NCBI GenBank assembly: GCA_018991295.1
Contig: JAGKSZ010000084.1
Coordinates: 1 to 16,254, forward strand
DNA: 16,254 nt
Source: Porphyrobacter sp.
GTDB taxonomy: Bacteria > Pseudomonadota > Alphaproteobacteria > Sphingomonadales > Sphingomonadaceae
Reading direction: 5' to 3'
A model generated the notes under the pieces. That model was not told where the DNA came from, did not search any database, and saw only the letters and a program-made list of their open reading frames with translations. A program made the position numbers and the translations under genes. Below are positions 1 to 7,528 of the stretch, in pieces; position 1 is the stretch's first letter; each line of letters begins with the position of its first letter.

Positions 1-2
1 GC

Positions 3-2102
3 CCCGCCACATGGCTCGCCCCTGCCCGCCGCCGCGCCGCGGCAGAGGCGGTGCTGATCGCTGCGCCGCTGGTCATGGTGCTGGCCGCGCTCGGCTGGGC
101 GCTGGGCGGGATGGGGTTGGCGGCAGGGGCGCTGGTGCTGGGCGGCGCGGGGTTCGGCTGGGCGGCCCGGCGCAGCGCCGCCCGCTTTGATGCAGGCTGG
201 CTGGTGCGCCGCCTCAACGCCCGCGAGGCCGCGCTTGAAGACAGCGCCGCACTGGTGTTCGCCCCCGCCACACGCTCCCCCTTTGAGGCGCTTCAGGCAG
301 CCCGGATCGCTCAGCGCGTGGCCGCCATCGACCCGGCGAGCCTTGCCGATGGCTGGCGGCGCGGGCCGATTGTGCGGGCATGGGGTCTTGGCGCAGCCGC
401 GCTGGCGGGGCGGGGGGGGAGCGCCGTGGGGCAGAGGCAGGCGGCCGCCCCGCCCGCGCTTGCGCCGGTTGCAGACAGCACCGCCTCAGCGCCGGGCGCG
501 CCGCGCCTTACCGGGCAGCGGGTGCGGATCGTGCCGCCCGCCTATACCGGCCTTGCCCCCCGCTATTCCGACAGTCTCGACATCCGCGCGCCGCAGGGCT
601 CGCGCATCGAATGGAGCTTCGCCTTCGCGCCCCAGCCTTCCGGCGCGGCGCTCCAGCTGATCGGCGGCCAGCGTCTGCCGCTCACCCAGGGGGCGGACGG
701 GTGGAGCGGCGCGCTCAGGCTCGATAGCCCAGCGCTCTACCGTCTGACAGCTGAGGGGATGGAAGGCGCCCTGCCCGCCCACCGGCTTGAACCCATCCCC
801 GATGAACCTCCGCAGGTGCGCGTCATCGAACCGGCCTCGGGCCTTGTCACCATGACACCGGGGCAGCGAAGCTGGCGCATCACCTTCGAGGCGGCAGATG
901 ATTACGCAGTGGACGCGCTCGCCCGCCTGACCCTCACCACCGCCATCGGTGAGGGCGAGAATGTGCGCTTTGCCGAAAGCACCCGGACCGTGCGCGGGAG
1001 CGGCGATCCGCGGCGGCGGCGCTTTGTGATCGATCTGCCGCTGGGGCCCTTTGGCCTTGTGCCGGGGAGCGATCTGGTTGCGCAGCTGACCGTCGCCGAT
1101 ACCCGCGCGCCGGCCCCGCAGGTGGTGCGCGGGCCGGGTGTGATCCTGCGCTATCCCGCCCCGCGCCCGCCAGAGGCCGAGGGGCTCGACCTCATGGTCA
1201 AGCAGCAGATGCCCGCCTATTTCCGCAGCCAGCGGCAGGTGATCATCGACACCGAGGCGCTCATCAAGCAGCGCCGCAGCCTTTCGGCCGATGAATTCCT
1301 GCTGCGTTCGGACACCATCGGCGTCGATCAGCGGTTGCTGCGGCTGCGCTATGGCCAGTTTGTTGGCATGGAGGCGGAGGAGGCTCCCAAGCCGCCAATG
1401 CCCACCGCCGACAAGGACACGCCCACAGAGCCCGATCATTACGACGGTGACGGACACGATCACGGCGCCGCGCCGGAAAGCCCGGTGTTCGGCGATCTCG
1501 GCAATGTGCTGGCCGAATATGGCCACACCCATGACGAAAGCGAAGCGGCGACCCTGCTCGATCCCGATACCCGCAACCTGCTGAAAGCGGCGCTCGATGC
1601 GATGTGGGAGGCGGAGGTCAACCTTCGCACCGGCAAGCCCGAAGCGGCCCTGCCCTTCGAGAACAAGGCGCTCGAATATATCAAGAAAGTCCAGCAGGCG
1701 ACACGCATCTACCTGCCGCGTGTGGGATCGCAGCTGCCGCCTGTCGACATGGCGCGGCGGCTGACCGGCAAGCGCACCGGCATCGTTGGCGCAGGCGCGC
1801 AGCTGACGCCTTTCGCGCTGCCCGATGCCGTGCCGGCCACCGCATGGCGGGCGCTGGCCGAAACCGGCGCGATCGATCTTGCGGGCCTTGAAGGCTGGGT
1901 GCGCAGCAATAGCGGGCGCATCCGCGATCCGCTGGGCGTGCTGGCCGCCATCGATGGCCTTCGCGGCGCGCCCGGTTCCAAACCCGCGCGCGAGAAATTG
2001 CGCGGGGCCTTGTGGACCGTCCTCACCCGCCCGCCCGCAGGGGTGCGTCGCCGCGATGACGGGGGCACGCTCGGCCGCCGCTATATCGAGGGGCTGCGCT
2101 GA
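3..2102 (+). CDS. DUF4175-like membrane protein, 5' partial
   Basis: The frame is open to the left edge, so the N-terminus lies outside the window; the GTG at 51 is only an internal codon (residue 17). Of the visible 699 residues, about 17-53 form two hydrophobic membrane segments. A short conserved-looking stretch RIVPPAYTGL follows near residue 174, and beta-rich segments occupy roughly 170-385, as in DUF4175-type proteins. The last third is more helical (LLKAALDAMWEAEVNL, then NKALEYIKKVQQATRIYLPR). A His/Asp-rich patch, DHYDGDGHDHG, begins at residue 478 and is followed by GHTHDES, which could bind metal or be a flexible linker. The family has no established biochemical role; in many bacteria it lies with MoxR ATPase, DUF58 and BatA-type genes, but any such partners are upstream and unseen. 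The stop overlaps the next start by one base, so the two are probably translated together. The family call is from recall of the fold signature, not a search. Confidence 0.72.
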   Translation, partial: PATWLAPARRRAAAEAVLIAAPLVMVLAALGWALGGMGLAAGALVLGGAGFGWAARRSAARFDAGWLVRRLNAREAALEDSAALVFAPATRSPFEALQAARIAQRVAAIDPASLADGWRRGPIVRAWGLGAAALAGRGGSAVGQRQAAAPPALAPVADSTASAPGAPRLTGQRVRIVPPAYTGLAPRYSDSLDIRAPQGSRIEWSFAFAPQPSGAALQLIGGQRLPLTQGADGWSGALRLDSPALYRLTAEGMEGALPAHRLEPIPDEPPQVRVIEPASGLVTMTPGQRSWRITFEAADDYAVDALARLTLTTAIGEGENVRFAESTRTVRGSGDPRRRRFVIDLPLGPFGLVPGSDLVAQLTVADTRAPAPQVVRGPGVILRYPAPRPPEAEGLDLMVKQQMPAYFRSQRQVIIDTEALIKQRRSLSADEFLLRSDTIGVDQRLLRLRYGQFVGMEAEEAPKPPMPTADKDTPTEPDHYDGDGHDHGAAPESPVFGDLGNVLAEYGHTHDESEAATLLDPDTRNLLKAALDAMWEAEVNLRTGKPEAALPFENKALEYIKKVQQATRIYLPRVGSQLPPVDMARRLTGKRTGIVGAGAQLTPFALPDAVPATAWRALAETGAIDLAGLEGWVRSNSGRIRDPLGVLAAIDGLRGAPGSKPAREKLRGALWTVLTRPPAGVRRRDDGGTLGRRYIEGLR

Positions 2103-3910
2103 TGGTGTCGCCCGAAACCATCGCCATGCTGCTGATCGGCGCAGGCGCGCTCGCCGCCGCGGTGCGGCTCGCTCTGCTGCGGCGCGGCTGGCTGAGCGTG
2201 GCTCTCGCCATATTGTCGCTGGCGAGCGGCGCCTTGCTTTACCTCACGCTGTTCCCGCCGCTGCTCCCCATTGGCGGTGAGACGCTGGTGGTGGCAACCG
2301 CCGGGACCCCGGCGAGCACCCGCGCACAGCCGGGCGAGCGGCTGGTCGCCCTGCCCGAAGCCCCCGCACTGGCCGGGGCCGAACGCGTGCCCGATCTTGC
2401 CACGGCGCTGCGCCGCCACACGCAGGCACAAGCCATCCGCATCCTCGGGCGCGGGCTTACGCCGCGTGACCGCGATGGTGATGCAGGCCTGCCGGTCAGT
2501 TTCACGCCCCCTGCACCCTCACGCGGTCTGATCCGGCTCGATCCGCCTGCCGATACGCCTGCGGGGAGCGTCTTTACGCTGGGTGGTAAGACGGCTGGGC
2601 TGGCAGGCGGAACGGCTGAACTGCTCGATCCGGCAGGGGCGCGGGTCGATGCGCGGGATATCGGCGCGGATGGCAGTTTCACGCTCGGCAGCACGGCGCG
2701 GGCCGAGGGGGTGGCGGCCTTCACCTTGCGGCTGCGTGGGAGCGACAAGGCGATTGTTTCCGACACCCCGGTGCCGCTGCGCACGCTCGCCCCGCCCGCC
2801 CCCTTGCGCGCCGTGCTGATCGGCGCGCCTTCGCCGGATGCCAAATATCTGCGCCGCTGGGCCGAAGATGCCGGGATCGATCTTGCCAGCCGCCTCGATG
2901 CAGGCGGCGGGGTAGACCTTGGCGAGGGCGAAGTGCGGCTCGATGCCGCCTCCCTGCGCGAGACGGACGTGGTGATCATCGATGATGCCGCGCTCGCCGC
3001 GCTCGGCAGCGGGGGGCGAGCAACGCTGGCGCAGGCGGTGGCAGGCGGGCTGGGTGTGGTGGTGCGCATGACCGGGCCTGCCAGTGCCGGCGCGCGCGGC
3101 ACATGGCGGGCGCTGGGCCTCAACGTCGAAGGCGGCGCGGACAGCGTGCCCGTGGCTCTCCCCCCGCTCGCCGCCGACGCCGAGGCGCTTACCTTCCGCC
3201 GCGGCCCGGGCAGCGATGATCTGCCCGATAGCCTCAACAGGCTGGACGATCCCGTGCCCGAATTCGCCCGCTGGGACCTGCGCACGGGCGCGGATTTCGT
3301 GCCTGCGGTGCGCGATGCCGATGGCGGGCTGATCGCAGGCTGGCAGCAGCGCGGGCAGGGGCGCGCGGCGCTGTGGGCCATGGCCGACAGCTTTGCGCTG
3401 GTGCTGGCCGGACAGCCGGAACGCTACGAGCAATGGTGGAGCCAGACCTTGAGCGCCATCGCACGCGGACAGAGACTGTTCCGGCCTGATATCCCTGCGC
3501 TTGTGCAGGCAGGAGAACGGATCGCGGTATGCGCGATTGCGCCCGGTGCACAGGCGGTGGCACCCGGCGGGGGCGCACAGGCGCTCGCCATCGATCCGCT
3601 GGCGGGCGCGAAGGGGTGTGCTGCCTATCGCCCTGCCGAGGCCGGGGGGCACGCCATCGTTCAGAAATCGCAGGCGGGCGAGGCGCGCTTTGCATTCCTC
3701 GTCCTGCCCGAAAGTGCCCTCCCCGGCATCCGTGCTCGCGAAATGGCCGATGATACCGCCCGCTGGGCCGCCCGGCAGAACGCCCCTGCCGCCGCGCGCG
3801 CCGCGCCCGAACGGCGCGGGCCGGGCTGGCCGTGGCTGCTCGGCTGGCTGGCCCTGAGCGCGGCCCTGTGGTTTGGCGAAAGGCGGCTGCGCGCCCGGCC
3901 TGCGGCTTAG
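2102..3910 (+). CDS. BatA-like membrane protein with an amidotransferase-like domain
   Basis: This is a 602-residue protein. Two membrane helices sit at the N-terminus (about 5-25 and 30-52) and one near the C-terminus (WPWLLGWLALSAALWFGE), followed by a basic tail, so the large middle is probably periplasmic. Residues about 234-340 (LRAVLIGAPSPDAKYLRRW, then TDVVIIDDAALAAL, then GLGVVVRMTG) have the alternating hydrophobic-strand pattern of a class I glutamine-amidotransferase-like Rossmann fold, as found in membrane proteins of MoxR/DUF58 clusters. I see no clear catalytic Cys in that stretch, so it is probably non-enzymatic. The start is supported by GAGGGG at 2088-2093, eight bases before the ATG, and by the TGATG overlap with the gene before it. 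The stop TAG shares bases with the stop of the convergent acyl-CoA dehydrogenase gene. Function is unknown; a role in envelope assembly or stress is inference from family context only. Confidence 0.85.
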   Translation: MVSPETIAMLLIGAGALAAAVRLALLRRGWLSVALAILSLASGALLYLTLFPPLLPIGGETLVVATAGTPASTRAQPGERLVALPEAPALAGAERVPDLATALRRHTQAQAIRILGRGLTPRDRDGDAGLPVSFTPPAPSRGLIRLDPPADTPAGSVFTLGGKTAGLAGGTAELLDPAGARVDARDIGADGSFTLGSTARAEGVAAFTLRLRGSDKAIVSDTPVPLRTLAPPAPLRAVLIGAPSPDAKYLRRWAEDAGIDLASRLDAGGGVDLGEGEVRLDAASLRETDVVIIDDAALAALGSGGRATLAQAVAGGLGVVVRMTGPASAGARGTWRALGLNVEGGADSVPVALPPLAADAEALTFRRGPGSDDLPDSLNRLDDPVPEFARWDLRTGADFVPAVRDADGGLIAGWQQRGQGRAALWAMADSFALVLAGQPERYEQWWSQTLSAIARGQRLFRPDIPALVQAGERIAVCAIAPGAQAVAPGGGAQALAIDPLAGAKGCAAYRPAEAGGHAIVQKSQAGEARFAFLVLPESALPGIRAREMADDTARWAARQNAPAAARAAPERRGPGWPWLLGWLALSAALWFGERRLRARPAA

Positions 3911-5088
3911 TTTGCCGCCTTCCAATCGCGCCTGAGCTTCTTGGCGAGGCTCCACTTGTGGACTTCGGTGGGCCCGTCATAAATGCGGAAGGCGCGGATT
4001 TCGCGGAACATTGTCTCGACGATGGTCTTGTCGGTCACGCCCGTGCCGCCCATCACCTGCACGCACTTGTCCGCGACCCGCATCAGCGCCTCGGACACGG
4101 CGACCTTGGTCATCGAGCTTTCAACCGTGCCCAGCGATCCGCTGTCGAGCACGCCTGCGCACCAATCGATCATCAGCTCGCATTGCTTTAGATCGATCAT
4201 GTTCTCGGCCAGCATGAAGCCCACGCCTTCATGGTCGATCAGCGTCTTGCCGAACGCCATGCGGCGATTGGCGTAATCGGTCGCGATCTCCTGAGCGCGG
4301 ATGCAGCCGCCCAGCCAGCGCATGCAGTGCGAAAGGCGTGCCGGGCTGAGGCGGATCTGGGCATATTTGAAGCCCTCCCCCGCATCGCCCAGCATCTGAT
4401 CGGCGGGCACGCGCAGGGTATCGATGGTGATTTCGGCATGGCTGCCGGGCATCGAGCTGTCGATGGTATTGGGCACGGCGGTGATCTGGATCGCCGGGTC
4501 CGGAAGGTCGACAAGGAACATGCAGGCCCCGCCCGCGCTGTCCGGATCTTGCGACTTTGCCATCACGATCCCGACCTTCGCGCCTTCAGCCCCGGTGATG
4601 AAGCACTTCTTGCCGTTGATCACCCAGTGATTGCCATCCTTGCGGCAGGTGGTGATCATCATCGAAGGGTCCGCGCCCGCGCCGTTCAACTCCGCCGGTT
4701 CGGTCATGAAGAACGCCGAACGGGCATGGCCCGAGACCAGCGGGGTGAGGAACCGCTCCTTCAGATCAGGGCTCCCCACCTTGCCGATCAGATACATGTT
4801 GCCTTCGTCCGGGGCCTGCGTGTTGCAGGCCAGCATCCCCAGCGGCGTAAGGCCGGACTTGATCAGGATCACCGCGGTTTCGCGCTGGTTGAAATGGCTG
4901 CCATCGGGGCGGATATGCGGGGTCAGCACGCCCGCGCTGCGCGCCAGTTCGCGCATTTCCATCACCAGTTCATCGGTTGGTGCGCCATGGTGATCGCGGC
5001 GCGGGTCCTGCTCGTAAGCGAAGATCGTGCCGCGCACGAAGGCCTCAACCCGCGCGGCAACCTCCAGCGCTTCGGTGCTGATCGTCAT
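3907..5088 (-). CDS. Acyl-CoA dehydrogenase family protein
   Basis: This 393-residue protein has the full three-part acyl-CoA dehydrogenase architecture. It has an N-terminal helical domain (1-125) and a beta-barrel middle with the flavin/substrate signature FFMTEP at 126-131 and INGKKCFITGAEG at 157-169. A C-terminal four-helix domain contains RRMAFGKTLIDHEGV at 275-289 and QVMGGTGVTDKT at 344-355. These enzymes oxidise acyl-CoA thioesters to 2-enoyl-CoA using FAD and pass electrons to ETF. At the position where medium-chain enzymes carry the catalytic Glu (IYEG), this protein has Asp371 in RIYDGPTEVHKW, a pattern I associate with the ACAD10/ACAD11-like subgroup; substrate is therefore uncertain. 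The ATG is preceded by GGAAGGGAC. The gene lies 80 bases downstream of the dioxygenase gene on the same strand, a plausible operon, and its TAA overlaps the convergent stop at 3908-3910. Confidence 0.95.
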   Translation of the reverse strand: MTISTEALEVAARVEAFVRGTIFAYEQDPRRDHHGAPTDELVMEMRELARSAGVLTPHIRPDGSHFNQRETAVILIKSGLTPLGMLACNTQAPDEGNMYLIGKVGSPDLKERFLTPLVSGHARSAFFMTEPAELNGAGADPSMMITTCRKDGNHWVINGKKCFITGAEGAKVGIVMAKSQDPDSAGGACMFLVDLPDPAIQITAVPNTIDSSMPGSHAEITIDTLRVPADQMLGDAGEGFKYAQIRLSPARLSHCMRWLGGCIRAQEIATDYANRRMAFGKTLIDHEGVGFMLAENMIDLKQCELMIDWCAGVLDSGSLGTVESSMTKVAVSEALMRVADKCVQVMGGTGVTDKTIVETMFREIRAFRIYDGPTEVHKWSLAKKLRRDWKAAN

Positions 5089-5168
5089 GTCCGAATGTCC
5101 CTTCCATCCTTGCCCCTGCCCCTATGCGGATAGAGCGCGGCCGCGCCAAGCGCGATGATGATAGGGGG

Positions 5169-6254
5169 TCAGTCTGCCAGAGCCGCCTCGCGCTCGGGGG
5201 CCTTGGCAGGGGCGGTGGGCCAATCGAGCAGATCGCCAAGGGTCAGCGGCTGGGCTTGCAAGGTCGGGTGCGGCGAATAGCCATCGTGCCAGTATTTGCG
5301 CTCGATCATGTCGCGCGCGATGCTCATGCCGAAAAAGCGCCGGGGCGTGGGCGAACGGTTGTCGGGCCCGGCGTGGAGCAGATCGCTGCGGTAGAGGATC
5401 ACCGATCCCTTGCGCGGGGCGGCCTGCACCGGGCGGAACAGGCGGTCCAGTTCCGCGCGGCGGCGGCGCAGCTGCCACAGGGTGGACGGCGAAAGGTTGC
5501 GCAGGCTGAACTGGACGTTCTTTCCGGTCAGAAAACGCAGCAGATTGGGCTGGTGCTGGTCCCACTTCATCGAAAACACCCGGTCGCGCAGTTCGCCCGG
5601 TGCAAGCGGTGCGGCAGAGCTGCTGCGCATCGCCAGAAGTTTCCTGAGGTTATGGACGAAAATCCGCGCATTGCAGCGCGTGCGGAACAGCTCCATCAGC
5701 GCCCGCGCATGGCCTGCGTGAGTGTTTTCCACCCCGCCATACAGATGCGTCCCCGGCACAAACACGGTGCCGCCCTGTTCAGGCGAGACATCCTCAAGGG
5801 CTGCAAACAGGCTGATCACGCCCGCCGGATCGCGGTGGATATACTGGTGCGACGAGCCCAGATAGCTGGTGAAGGTCGCCACTTCGATCAGCGGGCGCGA
5901 AAGGCCGCAGAATTCGCGGTAAACCCCTTCGAGCCGCTGCGCGAGCAGTGCGGCAAAGCCATTGACTTCGCGCGTGGCGGGCAGCGAACAGAAATCGCGC
6001 CGCTTGTAGCTGTTGTCGGTCTCGCTGGCGAAGGTGCTGTGGGCGCGGGCGGGATCATCGATGGTCTGGCGGATCAGGCCAAGGCCGAAATCCGCCTCGG
6101 CATCGGACAACAGCCCGGTCAGCACCACCAGCCCGAAGGTGTCCATCATCTCCAGCGCAGCGCGCTCGCACTCCCCCGTGAGCCGCCCCTGCGGATCAAG
6201 CACAGCCGCCACTTCAAAGGCCGAGGTGTCGCTGGAAACGCTGAAATCGGGCAT
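5169..6254 (-). CDS. Phytanoyl-CoA dioxygenase (PhyH) family oxygenase
   Basis: This 361-residue protein fits the Fe(II)/2-oxoglutarate-dependent PhyH family, which hydroxylates acyl-CoA or small-molecule substrates with release of CO2 and succinate. The metal triad is visible as His140-Arg-Asp142 in QYIHRDPAGV and His294 in LLHAGPDNRS. Arg305/Arg306 in SPTPRRFF are in place for 2-oxoglutarate binding, and EQGGTVFVPGTHL at 159-171 is the usual family loop. Between the two metal-binding parts is a helical insert of about 110 residues (roughly 175-285). No signal peptide is seen, so it is cytoplasmic. The ATG at 6252-6254 follows GAGAAGGCCC on the minus strand. Its neighbour downstream is an acyl-CoA dehydrogenase, suggesting linked acyl or branched-chain lipid oxidation; that pairing is inference. 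The exact substrate cannot be read from sequence. Confidence 0.9.
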   Translation of the reverse strand: MPDFSVSSDTSAFEVAAVLDPQGRLTGECERAALEMMDTFGLVVLTGLLSDAEADFGLGLIRQTIDDPARAHSTFASETDNSYKRRDFCSLPATREVNGFAALLAQRLEGVYREFCGLSRPLIEVATFTSYLGSSHQYIHRDPAGVISLFAALEDVSPEQGGTVFVPGTHLYGGVENTHAGHARALMELFRTRCNARIFVHNLRKLLAMRSSSAAPLAPGELRDRVFSMKWDQHQPNLLRFLTGKNVQFSLRNLSPSTLWQLRRRRAELDRLFRPVQAAPRKGSVILYRSDLLHAGPDNRSPTPRRFFGMSIARDMIERKYWHDGYSPHPTLQAQPLTLGDLLDWPTAPAKAPEREAALAD

Positions 6255-6314
6255 GGGCCTTCTCGCCTTGGGATGGATCAGGGGCGGTGGCCCATCCCTG
6301 CCGCAAAACCTTCA

Positions 6315-6357
6315 CCAGCCGGTTAATGCGATGATAACCAGCCGCCTTTGCAAAGGC
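6315..6357. promoter_or_regulatory. Operator-like palindromes between divergent genes
   Basis: The divergent region between the dioxygenase and reductase genes holds two symmetric elements. GGTTAATGCGATGATAACC at 6321-6339 has GGTTA/TAACC arms nine bases apart and is flanked by direct CCAGCC copies at 6315 and 6338. GCCTTTGCAAAGGC at 6344-6357 is a perfect 14-base palindrome. Their place about 65-105 bases upstream of the dioxygenase start, and further upstream of the reductase, is that expected of repressor or activator sites. No regulator gene lies nearby, and I cannot name the binding protein. Confidence 0.4.
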
Positions 6358-6449
6358 CCGCAGCCCGTCAGGCGAGGCGGGCCGTTGGCCCCGCGCAGCC
6401 GCGATAGCGTTGTTTGCGCAGCGGCTGCGGGCACACTAGAGAAGGGCCC

Positions 6450-6527
6450 ATGACCACGCCAAGCCCGCTGCCCGTACTTTCCGCCCTATGCCTGCCCACG
6501 GCACCGCAAGGGCAGCGCCGCGCATGA
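6450..6527 (+). CDS. Possible 25-codon leader ORF
   Basis: An ATG at 6450, with AGAGAAGGG just three bases upstream, opens a 25-codon frame (MTTPSPLPVL, then SALCLPTAPQGQRRA). Its TGA at 6525-6527 overlaps the favoured start of the aldo/keto reductase as ATGA. This arrangement is typical of translational coupling. The peptide itself has no recognisable function, is proline-rich, and could simply be a chance frame. The short Shine-Dalgarno spacing is a weakness. It is reported because it would settle the reductase start and suggests a leader-peptide control. Confidence 0.35.
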   Translation: MTTPSPLPVLSALCLPTAPQGQRRA

Positions 6528-7516
6528 CCGGGCGCTGCATCAATGGCCGGATGGTCGGGCCGGTGGGGCTGGGCTGCATGTCACTGTCATGGGGCTATGG
6601 CGCCCCGCCGCCGGAAGAACACGCCGCCGCGCTGCTCAACCGGGCGCTCGATCTGGGTTATGACCACCTCGATACCGCCAATATCTACGGCCTTGGCCAC
6701 AATGAGGAGGTGATCGGGCGTGCGCTGAAAGGGCGGCGGGCTGAATTCCTGCTCGCGACCAAGATGGGCATCGTGATCGAGGGGCAGAGCCGCGGGATCG
6801 ATTGTTCGCCCGGGGCCATTGCCCGCAACATCGAAGCATCGCTGGTGCGGCTCCAGACCGATCATATCGATCTGTATTACATGCACCGTTTCGACCCCAA
6901 AGTGCCGGTGGCCGAAATGGCGGGCGCGATGGGCGATCTGATCGCGGCGGGCAAGATTGGGGCTTACGGCGTGTCCGAATGGTCGGCGGCCCATATCCGC
7001 GAGGCCCACGCGGTCACCCCGATGGCGGCGGTGCAGACCGAATATTCGCTGTGGAGCCGCCAGGCCGAAATCGCGGTGCTGGATACCTGCCGCGAACTCG
7101 GGATCACCTTTGTCGCCTTCTCGCCAGTGGCGCGGGGCGTGCTGGCCGATGGGGTGCGCGATCCGGCGATGCTGGCGGAACGCGATCTGCGCCGCACCAT
7201 GCCGCGTTTCGCGCCTGAGAACTGGCCAGCAAACCTCGCGCTGGTCGATGCCTTCAACGCCATAGCGGCGCGTGAAGGCGTGACGCCCGCGCAGCTCAGC
7301 CTTGGGTGGGTGCTGGCACGCGGCGATCATGTGGTGGCGATCCCCGGCACCACCGATCCCGATCATCTGGCCGAAAACATCGCCCGCGCCGATTGGGGGA
7401 TGCCGCCTGCGCTGGAAGCCGAACTGGATACCCTCATCAACCGCCACACCGTCGCCGGGCCGCGTTATGGCCCCGCGATGCAGGCGACGATTGATACCGA
7501 GGATTTTGCCGGCTGA
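6524..7516 (+). CDS. Aldo/keto reductase
   Basis: This is a 330-residue NADPH-dependent oxidoreductase of the aldo/keto reductase superfamily, a TIM barrel that reduces carbonyls to alcohols in the cytoplasm. The catalytic tetrad is complete: Asp50 and Tyr55 in HLDTANIYGLGHNEE, Lys80 in LLATKMG, and His121 in LYYMHRFDP. The C-terminal cofactor region contains VVAIPGTTDPDHLAENI, matching the IPG-type phosphate-binding loop. An upstream in-frame ATG at 6488 would add 12 residues, but it has no ribosome-binding site. The ATG at 6524 has AAGGGC upstream, begins right before the conserved domain (VGPVGLGCMSLS), and overlaps the stop of a small leader ORF. The gene is divergent from the dioxygenase operon and convergent with the efflux remnant, 12 bases apart. 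Substrate is not inferable; the sequence resembles the AKR13-like bacterial group. Confidence 0.93.
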   Translation: MTGRCINGRMVGPVGLGCMSLSWGYGAPPPEEHAAALLNRALDLGYDHLDTANIYGLGHNEEVIGRALKGRRAEFLLATKMGIVIEGQSRGIDCSPGAIARNIEASLVRLQTDHIDLYYMHRFDPKVPVAEMAGAMGDLIAAGKIGAYGVSEWSAAHIREAHAVTPMAAVQTEYSLWSRQAEIAVLDTCRELGITFVAFSPVARGVLADGVRDPAMLAERDLRRTMPRFAPENWPANLALVDAFNAIAAREGVTPAQLSLGWVLARGDHVVAIPGTTDPDHLAENIARADWGMPPALEAELDTLINRHTVAGPRYGPAMQATIDTEDFAG

Positions 7517-7528
7517 TCGGCGCGGGGG

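Noticed and set aside
486..1532. Long minus-strand open frame opposite the DUF4175-like gene
   Set aside because: A GC-bias shadow: composition is Arg/Gly/His-rich without family motifs, while the plus-strand frame has a coherent membrane-protein sequence.
2519..3955. Long minus-strand open frame opposite the second membrane-protein gene
   Set aside because: Low-complexity Arg/Gly/Ala-rich shadow that overlaps two well-supported genes.
4231..5133. Plus-strand open frame opposite the acyl-CoA dehydrogenase
   Set aside because: Antisense shadow of a clearly recognised enzyme; no motifs or ribosome-binding site.
5124..6326. Plus-strand 400-codon frame opposite the dioxygenase
   Set aside because: Antisense shadow; the minus-strand frame has the intact iron-binding triad.
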